Below are positions 54,730 through 64,000 of a DNA stretch of 64,000 nucleotides, piece by piece. How positions within the stretch are numbered: position 1 is the stretch's first letter; the number at the start of each line of letters is the position of its first letter. The notes beneath the pieces are model-generated. The model was not told the DNA's origin. It searched no databases and saw nothing but the letters and a program-made list of their open reading frames with translations. The stretch covers positions 3,756,001 through 3,820,000 of the forward strand of contig JAMJFZ010001868.1 in NCBI GenBank assembly GCA_026225945.1. Reading direction: 5' to 3'. The stretch comes from Cricetomys ansorgei. Taxonomy: Eukaryota > Chordata > Mammalia > Rodentia > Nesomyidae. The translations under genes were made by a program, and so were the position numbers.

Positions 54730-55660
54730 TGTGCTTGAGCTTGATGAATTCCTACTCTCTGAACAGATCTATGTAACCAGCACCCAGAGTAAAAAAAACA
54801 TAATAATAAAAATATCAAAATGTCTCCCTTGAGTTTCTTTCCAGTAATGAGGAGTAGAAAGCACAGCGATTTGCTGATTTTGAATGGCATATAAATGAAA
54901 TGTAGTGTGCTTTCTTTAGTGTCTGGGCTTTTTAGTTTTCCTTCTACAATACGCTCATCTGATTCCATACAATTTACCTTGTTTGTTCCAAGCCTCTGTG
55001 TAAATATTTTACATAGCACATCCATGTAGACATTCTCCTGTTGACAGTGTTTGGTAGTTCCTAGTTAAAGCAAATGTCTTAGCTTTCTATTCCTGTGAAG
55101 AGACACCAAACAACTTATAAAAGAAAGCATTTAATTGTACGCTTGCTTACAGTTTCAGAGGGTTAGTTTCATGACCATCGTGCCAGGAAATATGGCAGCA
55201 GGTAGGCAGGCATGGTGCTGGAGCAGTTGCTGAGAGCTTGTAACTGATTCACAAGGAGGAGGCAGAGAGAGAGAGACAGCGAGAGAGAGAGACAGGGGTG
55301 GGGGGTGATCCTGAGCCTAGCATGAATTTTTGAAACCTCAAAGCCTACATGCAGTGACACACCTTCTCCATTAAGGCCACACCTCCTAATCCTTCCTAAA
55401 CAGTTCCATCAACTGGGAAACAAACATTCAACTATATGAGCCTGTGGGGGCATTCTCACTGAAACCACCACAGCTAATATGAATAAAGCTGCTGTGATCA
55501 TTCTTATATATGTCTTTGGAGGATTCTTCTAGATGTTTCTCTTGTCTGTATACCCAGGAATGCAGTTGTTGATCATAAATGTGCATAGAGCTAGCTTCAG
55601 TGAATAATTCCACAGCTTTCCAAGGTGGTGTACCAATTTATATTTACTCTAACTAGTTAT
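54730..55660 (-). mobile_element. L1M segment split by an LTR
   Basis: Inverted L1M at 54730-55074 (gatctatgtaaccagcaccc, tgacagtgtttggtagttcc) and 55473-55660 (gctaatatgaataaagctgc, gtatacccaggaatgcagtt, ttccacagctttccaaggtg). Removing the LTR restores the usual 'ggctattatgaataatgctgc' register. Confidence 0.75.
55075..55472 (-). mobile_element. MaLR-type solo LTR with 5-bp TSD
   Basis: 398 bp bounded by TG (55075) and CA (55472). Flanked by gcaaa (55070-55074) and gctaa (55473-55477), a 5-bp target duplication with one mismatch. Body words: gtgaagagacaccaaacaac, gtttcagagggttagtttca, gcatggtgctggagcagttg, gcctacatgcagtgacacac and ggccacacctcctaatcctt. A GA-rich patch lies at 55265-55293. 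No internal proviral sequence, so a solo LTR. Confidence 0.75.
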
Positions 55661-55852
55661 AAAAGTTATTTTGCAATGTATTTCTTTAACGTTTTAAAAT
55701 CCATCAATAAATAATCAAATGAATCAAATAAGTAACATTGTGAGACCCAAAAGCAACCACATAGAACAAAAATCCAAAAGACCGCACTAGGAAGCATTTG
55801 CTGAGCCCACAAGACTTGGGCCTTGAGATTTCATAGCCTTAGGAGACACTGG

Positions 55853-55998
55853 AGCTGGGCATGGTGGCACACACCTTTCATGCTGGCACTCAGGCGACAG
55901 AGACAGGCAGATCTCTGTGGGTTCAAGGCCAGTCTGGTCTACAAAGCAAGTTCCAGGACAGCAAGGTTGTTATACAGAAAAACACTATCTTGGAAAAT
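55853..55998 (+). mobile_element. B1 SINE
   Basis: ggagctgggcatggtggcac, agacaggcagatctctgtgg, gttcaaggccagtctggtct and aagttccaggacagcaaggt. The A tail is degraded. Confidence 0.9.
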
Positions 55999-56859
55999 GG
56001 AGAGATTGAGGATGAGAGAGAAACATTGGGGTGAACTAGAAATAAGCCTTTCCCCCTAAGAGGATGAAGAAATATGTCTTTCCTAAACGTTGGCCAGGGT
56101 AGTTTACAATCAGAAGTTGGCCATCACAAAGGTTCATAGCCCAGATTCATATTCCTTAGAGAACTGAAAGAATCAAGCCTAGAATTCAACAAGTAAGGAA
56201 TGACTTCTACCAGCAATCTCAACCTCCATGATATAAACTCAGGTTCCTGATCTGTGTCTCTCGGAGAGTAAGAACCCCTCCGCTGGACTCCGGGAAGACC
56301 ACCTTGAGGACAGATTGGTCCCTTTGGCTGGTGGGTCCCATCTACAATGCAGCATCACCCTCACGATAGAGAGATACTGTCTGATTGACAACCAGGTTCT
56401 CTGACTACGAAAAAGAGGTGCAAACCTAGAGACAGATCCAGACTCTCTTCTGTTCATCTACTTCTTTGGTTGGGGAGTTCCTGACTTTTCAAAGTATTTC
56501 TCCGTAGCGGCTTGGAGAAGTCTACCTGGAGTGAAGGAATGTAAGTGCTGCAGCTGATGGAGAAAATGGAGCCAGCGGTTCCTTTCCCACTACTGTCTCC
56601 TCACCATTGTCTCCTTTGCGTAAAGAACATAACGTAGACGGGTTCAACCACCACTTACACAGAAGTGCCTAAGCTCCAAGGCACCTGCTGCCATGGCACT
56701 TTACGAAATGGCTTCCAAGAACTCAGCTCCCCAGCAGACTATATGACAGGGATTCTGGAGTTATGTAGTATGACAGCCTCAGAATTATTCAGGGTGGTAT
56801 AGAATTTTCCTGTGAAAGAATGGGTCTGTCTTGGGAAAATGACTCACCATAGCAAAGCC
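55999..56859. other. unique sequence, nothing recognised
   Basis: No repeat or gene was recognised. A 72-codon minus-strand frame (56239-56457) has no features. Confidence 0.4.
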
Positions 56860-57410
56860 CTAATTTTTCTTCTTAACAGCAACCAAAGCCTTGCTCAGTC
56901 AAAAGGATGAGTTCACCCTTCCGCAGAGCAAATGTGTAGCTAATTGCATTTCTTCCGAAGCTCGGCTTACAAGACTCGAACATCACACGCCAAAGCTCAA
57001 CTGCCAAAGGCACCCAGCCATATGAGCCATCCTGGTTTTAAAGCTACCTTTCCGATGGTCCTCAGGAGCCTCTTGCTTCAATCATAAATTATACATTTCT
57101 AGGAATGCAGCCCTTTCTCATCGACTGCCACTTCCAGGAAAGACGGGGAATTTTTTCTCTTTTACTGCACTCATTGGAAGTCTTTCTGCTGACATGGTCC
57201 ATAATTAAAAATCAAAGTAATAAAGTGACATTCTCAAATTTGAATACCGGCTACAAAAAGCTTAATTGCCAGACCTCCTTGCCAAGCAGCACAGTGGCTC
57301 CAGCATTAAATCGCAGAGATTTTCAAGAGCGTGATCTGATAGTGCTTTGAGAGTGCACACGTTTAATTTTATTAGAACAAGTTCGAGGCCCTTAAGACAA
57401 GTTGCAAATA
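56860..57410. promoter_or_regulatory. candidate conserved non-coding block G
   Basis: Repeat-free segment with gtgtagctaattgcatttct, catggtccataattaaaaat, caaagtaataaagtgacatt and aaaagcttaattgcc. Dense ATTA/TAAT words suggest a homeodomain-bound element. Inference only. Confidence 0.28.
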
Positions 57411-59029
57411 CCAAATCACATTTTTTTTCTTTTTATATTTCATTTATTGGAAAGTTATTTTAAAATGGTGACCACATCCGAGGGAAAATATTGTCCAAAA
57501 GTCTAAGTTAATAAAGAAATGTCCATTAATGTTTCCTGGGTTTGTGGAGCTTCCTGCCATGAGGACATACAGAACTGAACATACCATGGGAGCTTTGAGC
57601 ACTGCAAGTGACTGACAGCCGGTGTCAAATTTCTTAGAGTGAGCAAAGGTCACTAGGTAAACTAGAAGTCTTTTGAATGGGGTTGCCCAATCAATTCCAC
57701 TTCCGGTGTCATTCTCTATCCCACAATATTGATCCAATTAAACAAGTGAAAAGAAAAACAGCATTCATTATACCTTTTTTCTTTACTTTTGACCTCCACT
57801 ATTGCCCAAAACTAACTGGAATAAACAACATCCATTGTATCAAAAGATATATCCATAGTAAATTAAGCCCTTGCAATGTTTTTCCTGATATTACTGATAG
57901 GACATAATGGAGTTCTAAATGTAGATAATTTAGTCAGGTTTTAGTAAATTGGTTTTAAGAAAGAACTGAGACTGTTAGCTACACTCTATTAGAATGTGGA
58001 CCCCCCCAAAAAAAAAAAGACAACCTTCAGATTTTCATAATCTGGAAATCATGATTATTTATCAAGTGATCTCTTCAGCGATTTATCTTAATTTAGGAAA
58101 AAGATTTAGTGCACACCTACTGTGTTTTTTAGCTGCAATATCAGGAAGAGGATTCAAACGAACCATATGGTAGAGTGGTTAGAACTGTTTTTATTTCAAG
58201 CATGGAAATAGCACGGTTCCCTGTCCTTCCCTCTGTATTTTCTCCTAGCACAGGGGAAAAACTCATTCCCTAACATATTTCCTGGGCTCACTCTCTTTGT
58301 AATATTTCCTTTACAGAGGTCCTGTTCATATTTGTATCTTATTACTTTTCTTATACTGGATTTATTGATAGTTTCTAACAAAAATATGATTTCAGTATAT
58401 TTACTGAACAAAATTCAATATAACAGACCCCAATTCAATTTTTTTTCATCAAAATGGAGAACAATAAAGAAGGTAAAGTCTTCAGTTCAGACACATGGCA
58501 TCAAAAAAACTTATATTGTTTAAAGAAATAACTCAATAAGGAGGAAGTGATAGATATCACTTAAAAAACAGCATTAGCTTTGTTTATTTATCTGTATTTC
58601 TAATAATCCTGCCTCTAACTTAGTCAGTGACAAACATTTCTGGTGTTCTTTGGTTATTGAATCTCACATAAATGTAGTCATTTTCTAAAAGTGGGGGGGG
58701 GGGTGTTGCTTAGGCACTGTGAGATAGCCACTGTTCGTATTTACTGTTAATCGCCATTTTATGTTTTCAAATTTAATTTCCCTACCTCTGTTTCCCAGAT
58801 TATTTTGCTATTGTGCCAGTATTTCTCCTAAGCTAATAGTGTTTATGCTTTTGCATGTTTACCAGGAGTTTGTATTCTGAATCTCTAATAGCCTGCTTTG
58901 GAAGACCGATTACAGAGGGCTCTCTTCATTGACCATTAGGTAAAGGGTTGAAAAATAACTTCGGTTTATAATAGATTTTTAGTTTAATGGATGGGCATAT
59001 TCATTATTCACCTGTTTTCGGTCTCTCAT
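57411..59029. other. AT-rich unique sequence
   Basis: No transposon was recognised. Short homopolymers include C/A runs near 58002-58017 and an 11-G run at 58693-58703. Frames up to 97 codons have no features. Confidence 0.4.
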
Positions 59030-60600
59030 GTGTCGCCGAGTGATGATTATAGTTGTTTTAAAGATGATCCTTATTTATGGTCTATTGCATCATGCCAAGA
59101 TTTAGTAATGATTTTAGATTTTCCACCTAAATTACAGGGCACTTTCCACTGAAAATGGTAAACAATATTACAAACTAAAAAAAAAGGAATAATCTGATTT
59201 CTGGGAAGAGGGAGCTCCGTGAAGGATGTGTGGTTTTATAAGGATGGACAATGGAAGGCAAAATAATAACTCCTAACTTTGATTGTTCAAATATATTCTG
59301 CAATACAGAGAGCTGCATGCAGGCTGGAGCAGGCTTGGGGCAGGAAGGTTAAGTAGAGAAGAAGGCACAATACTTCAGATTGGCAGTAGACTGCAGCAGG
59401 AATAATCTAATCAAAACGAAATTCAATTATCTCGTCCCAGGGCAGGCTCCTGGGACGGCTGCATTGAATGCTAGCCGAGCTGCTCCTAGACGTTTCTTCC
59501 CCAGTCAAACTCACATGATGAATGCAGATGAAATTTGAAATATGAAAATCTGAAGTAATTTATGGAAGTTGTCAGAAATTTGGCCTGCTTGTGGTGTAAT
59601 TTCCTCTGAGACGAGGCAGGCCGGCTCAGTGCTGCGAGGCTTGGAACGGCTGCTGGTCCTTCCAGTGGACGGATCAACCCCTTTAAAATGCTCTTCCAGA
59701 CAAATTACAGCTCATTACACACAGCCTTGCACCATGCCATTATGTCAGAGGAAATCTTTTTTCATTTGCACAAATTTGCTTGGAATTCTCATATTTATTT
59801 GAGCATCCATTATCGAATCTGAACATTGAATTATCCACAATTATTTTCTGGGTACGCGGATGTTTGTGTATACGGAATAGATGGTGACTGCAGGGCTATA
59901 AAAATATTACAGTGTGGCTGAAAACCCCACGCACTCTGCAGCTCTCTCACAAAGAGCATTGTTTGATTGCTGAAAGAGGATTGACTTTTGCGAGGATATT
60001 AACAAGATCCATTTTCTTTCGGAACACACTGGGAAGGGGACGGACTCGGCTTTGAGCGACTCGCTCCACTCCGCCTGTGTAACAATTACCAAGAATCTAT
60101 TACACCTCGGTTCAGACGTCCTTCCCACTCCCTCTCTGCAGTGTGTGTTGTGGTCATCACTGACCTACCGGTTCCGACCCGGCACGTCCTCTTTAACCTG
60201 GGTTCCGATGGCCTCAAGCAATCTCGACCTTCCGTCCTCATTTTTCTTATGAAGTTGCCGTGGCCAAAGTAGGTTCTTTATTGCTCAGAAACACCGCAAA
60301 ATAATCACGAAACGAGACAATTCGCTAAAAACATGAGCAGTGTTGTTTGCCTACTAGCTCCTTACAAATCACAATTACAAAAGTATTTGTGTTGCGACTT
60401 CTGTCTGTCTTTGTTTCTTGTAATAAATCTGCGCGTTATGAGATTGTGCTAAATTGAGCGCAGTCCTTCTCAATATCATTTCATCCCATCATCCGGGCTT
60501 GTACCTAAATGCCTTGTCAGCCTTTCCAGTGACTAAATAATTAAATGTTCTCTACTGACTTGTTGACATCTCACGACTTACAGCGGCAGGTGTAACTTCA
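59030..60600. promoter_or_regulatory. candidate conserved non-coding block H
   Basis: About 1.5 kb without repeats. It includes ctaatcaaaacgaaattcaa, gtaatttatggaagttgtca, ctcatttatcc-like AT words, ttgaattatccacaattatt and a moderately CpG-containing part at 60035-60190 (cggactcggctttgagcgac). The mixture resembles a developmental enhancer cluster. No conservation data are available. Confidence 0.3.
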
Positions 60601-60677
60601 GGAAAAAAAGAAAGGAAGGAAGGAAGAAGGAAGGAAGGAAGGAAGGAAGGAAGGAAGGAAGGAAGGAAGGAAGGAAG
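60601..60677. repeat. (GGAA)n polypurine tract
   Basis: Mostly pure GGAA units with one GAAG interruption. All purine on the plus strand. Confidence 0.98.
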
Positions 60678-62120
60678 TCTCATCCCCGAAGCCAACTATT
60701 TTCCCCAGAAGCTTTTATACTAAAACCAACTTGGAAACAATTCTAAGGCACATCTTTAAAGTCTCATTATTAATTTGTTGAATCGTATTCCATTAGAATA
60801 AAACAAGATAGACTTTGGCAAATTGGATTTGTTTGGGTGGAAGAGTTCGTTCATAGCCCTTCCTTGAAAAATCAAGGTGAGTTAAATGCTATTTTAGATA
60901 ACCTATATTTTTTTTCTAGCCAGAATACATAGACATTAGCATATTTTACTTTCCCGCGTGAAACAGAAAATAGATTCTACATAATATAAGCAGAGTTTGT
61001 TAGAATTTAGGGAGACAAATTTGATTATTAAAATGCTGGAAACCATGTATCCTTGGTTAAAAACTGAGTACCGTCTTCGCTTCAGCCCTCTGGAGTGCTG
61101 TCTCCTCTGAGACGCACTGCAGGCTGAACACATCCCAGCCTCCCAGCCTCTCCTTCCTGCAGGAAACTTTGTAATCGCACTCAAATAAAGAAACTGGGTT
61201 GGAGATTATTGCTTTCATTGTGCTGTTGTATATGCGTATTATATAGTCACTCCATAGTTTGACATAATCAGTTGAATGTGGGACAAGACAAACGTTGTAT
61301 ATGACAGTGGGGTAGTATTGAAAGATGACCCCATATCTAGAGGGCTAAGAGTTATGAACGCATTGATAGCTGCTACTAACATTTTGAAGCGTGGCTTTTA
61401 AATTTTGCCTGCTGGCTTCTGGCTGGAGGCCGCCGGCCTGCCTGGGCAACGGAGCAATTGAAAGGAACTGCAGGCAGCTATTTTTCAGTAGACATCAAGG
61501 AACTTTGTTCTGCCTTTATTATAACTGACCACGGACAGAAGTGGCCTGTGAAGAAGGCAAAGCAGACGAACCCTCCGCAGCTAATCTTTTTAGTGTGTGT
61601 TATTCACTTCCAGTGAGCACTTTTTTTTTTTCCTTAATTTTTTTAAAGACACATTCTTAAACCAGAATAGACATTGAAAATCACATCAGAGATACGGGAT
61701 ATGTAATGAGAAATTTTCATGGTTGTGTAGGGTCTACTAAAGACAACATAGTTTATAGGTAAAGTGAAGTTAAATACTGCTTTTTATAAAGCCCGTCAGG
61801 GACATTTATATACTAAAAAATCTTATAAAACTGTATCTAGAATGCATGCGAGTTAAACTGCAGGTGACATTTGTTCTCCAAAATAATGGTTAGAGAGATG
61901 GTCTTCGTAAATAAAAAAACACTTTTATATAAGCAAAGGGGCGAAGTGCTCACGTGGACACAAAGCTCCCAACTTTGAATCAAATGCATATTTTAGACCA
62001 TTGCATAGCTAAAGTCTTTGTAAACCACAGTTAATGATCAACCTCTCTTGTCAATTAAATTGAGGGTATATTTTACTAGCTGGGAAGAAATCTTATTATT
62101 CACAAAATGGGAAATATATT
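60678..62120. promoter_or_regulatory. candidate conserved non-coding block I
   Basis: No recognisable transposon. The compact part at 61380-61610 (gctatttttcagtagacatc, ctgcctttattataactgac) looks most like a constrained element. A T run lies at 61621-61631. Confidence 0.22.
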
Positions 62121-64000
62121 TGACACTAGGAGTCAAACTTTCATGTCTCATGGTGTCTTTAACATAAGAGTCTCAACCATTATAGGACATCTAAAGAGTG
62201 TGTAGTTGAGTTCAGGCTATGGGTTGAGGTCTCTTAGTTGTTTTTGTTTTTGTTTTTAACTTTAGAATATATGTAAGATGTAGAAACCAAAACAATATGA
62301 ATGCAGCTAGCTACAGCCTCATTTAAATATACAAACACAACCAACTTCATCACTATCAAACAAATGTACTAAAACTGTAGCTGTGTAAATATCAAGCATC
62401 AATACTGGCTGCTTATGAAACTCTAGAGCCATATAAATAGTTATGTAAATCCCAATGTTTATGAAATTCCATCCTGCGCTTGAACAAATGCGATTTTTCA
62501 GGCACTATAGGCTGTTATTTTGTCGTTTCTTTCCAGATTTCCCTCGAGACTCCGCAAGGACGAAACACATAAAAAGTTTCATCAATTTTCTTCCACAGCC
62601 AGCTACTTCCCAGAGAACGAGAAAATAATTTCACTACGTACTTTTAAGTAAATAAAACATTTCTGGAATAAATACGTGTAAGGAAACAGTTATGCAAATA
62701 GGTACATAAAACTTAGTAATAATGCTTGAAGAAGCAAATGAAATAATATTCTTTATTATGAAAAAAAAAGTAAGTAAAAATGCAACTCCTGAAAATTTTA
62801 AATGTAATTTTAGGCTCATTCCTTTGACCTCCTTTAAAACAAAGTAAATGAGGAGACATTAATCAACTATTTTCTCCTTAATGAAAAAGTGAAACTTGCA
62901 TTAAAGAGAAGAAAAGGTGTAGAGATACATTTGTATAATATCTAATAGGTTTTTAAGAGAAAAAAAAACTCATTCCCAGGACATTTTTCTTACACTTAAC
63001 GTCTTTATTATGAGTGCAGTAAAGTGCCCTCCGCTTTCACACAATCAGTTGCTTATGAAGCGTCTGCCTATGTGCTTCCCTGCTTGAAATCATTTCAATG
63101 CTTCATATTTAAAGGGCGAAAGTGCCAGTTTCACCCATCTGCGTGATAATTTTTCTTAAGAGCCAGTGAGATAAGGCTTTAGAAAGACAACACAGTAATA
63201 AGAACTTTTCCTATAGAGCATCTAATTACAGACTGCCTTGCAGATACATCCATTTCCAACCTGTATGGAGAAAATAGTCACATGCAAAGTTAACTGTGTT
63301 TTGCCCCAAGTAGTTTCTGCAAGCATATTGCCTGTGGAGGTTCCCATGAAGGCTGTGGAAGTTTCTTGCCCTTCAAAGTTCCTCAACCAGAAGAGGCCAG
63401 ACCCTCAACCAGAAATTTAAGCCCAATTTGAGGAAACTCAGTATGTTCTATTCTTAAGACAGCAATAGTAGATTCTCTACCTGATGGAAGAGACTCAGAG
63501 ACACACTAGCATTTTATTCCAAAAACCTCACGCTCCTGTTTTGTTCACAGGCAAGAAGGGGAAAGCCAAGCAGTTATTTAATTAGCAAAATCAATGTCAT
63601 GGAGTAAATTAGACAGCTGAAGCCTGGATTCTTTTCTTCTTAAAAACATACACACTCAGAGGTACATTCATTATACTGTCTGACCTTTATAAAAATAATT
63701 TTAGGGGGCAAACACACGTCCAATTTGTCCAAATAATATGAATAGTTATTTCAGTTCTACAGTCCAACTTGACAAACGATGTGGCCACAAGGATTTTTAT
63801 GTAGATGATTCTGAGATTAAAATTTTTTATAGACTGCAGCTTTTCTCAGCTCAGAAAAGCCTCTATAATATGTGCAAGGTTATAATTATCAGAGTTTGTT
63901 TATTTTTTTCCCTAAAAGATTTCCACGATCACATGCTAATTAGAAGTTCAAGAAGGAAAAATAAAAAGGACTCACTATACTACAATATACTGAGGACATT
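62121..64000. other. AT-rich unique sequence to window end
   Basis: Very AT-rich with many ATTA/TAAT words (gtctaattagcaaaatcaat-like, catgctaattagaagttc). No transposon, gene or RNA was recognised. Possibly continues the gene-desert regulatory landscape. Confidence 0.35.

Noticed and set aside
60035..60190. Possible CpG island/promoter
   Set aside because: CpGs are only moderately enriched over about 150 bp, with no promoter elements visible. Too short and too weak.
1..64000. CRISPR array, bacterial operon or mobile defence system
   Set aside because: No regularly spaced repeats with unique spacers, and all repeat content is of vertebrate (rodent) type.

Overview
The window looks like intergenic or intronic DNA from a muroid (mouse/rat/hamster/gerbil-type) rodent. 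The rodent assignment rests on the repeats. There are many B1 (7SL-derived), B2/B3 (tRNA-derived) and B4/ID_B1 SINEs, rodent L1 (Lx-type) 3' ends, a rodent URR1 hAT element, and older mammalian layers (MIR, L2, L1M, MaLR LTRs, Tigger/MER2, MER5). No young mouse-type B2 copies and no burst of rat-type ID copies were noticed. Several B1 copies carry a GAGTTACA variant, so the species is left open.

No protein-coding gene, tRNA, rRNA or CRISPR array can be supported. Every open frame is short, lacks a recognisable domain, or lies in low-complexity or repeat sequence. The longest in non-repeat DNA is 201 codons (8330-8935) with no recognisable family. The annotation is therefore mainly a map of repeats plus candidate non-coding regulatory segments.

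Layout: 1-6760 is repeat-dense (a run of minus-strand B3 SINEs, B4 and B1 copies, an L1 3' end, then long GGA/GGAA and GATA arrays). 6761-10160 is nearly repeat-free, AT-rich and full of homeodomain-type TAAT/ATTA words, and includes a diverged 121-bp tandem duplication; it is a candidate enhancer cluster. 10160-14300 has microsatellites, a B1 nested in a MIR with target-site duplication, and an old LTR. 14300-23000 is mostly unique. 23000-32200 carries old DNA transposons (Tigger-like, MER5A-like, Charlie-like), L1M, a long L2, URR1 and an Lx 3' end. 32200-37100 contains candidate conserved elements and a B1 with a fourfold 29-bp expansion. 37100-55660 is repeat-rich, with a B1 hosting a hexanucleotide array, an inverted B1 pair and an LTR nested in L1M. 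55660-64000 is almost repeat-free and AT-rich, and resembles the interior of a developmental gene desert.

If the unique segments act as enhancers, the target gene is outside the window; nothing here identifies it. Repeat family names were assigned by eye against remembered consensus patterns, so subfamily labels and edges (about 10-30 bp) are approximate. No exotic new system was found. The most unusual structures are the tandem expansions inside B1 elements and the 121-bp duplication in the candidate regulatory block.
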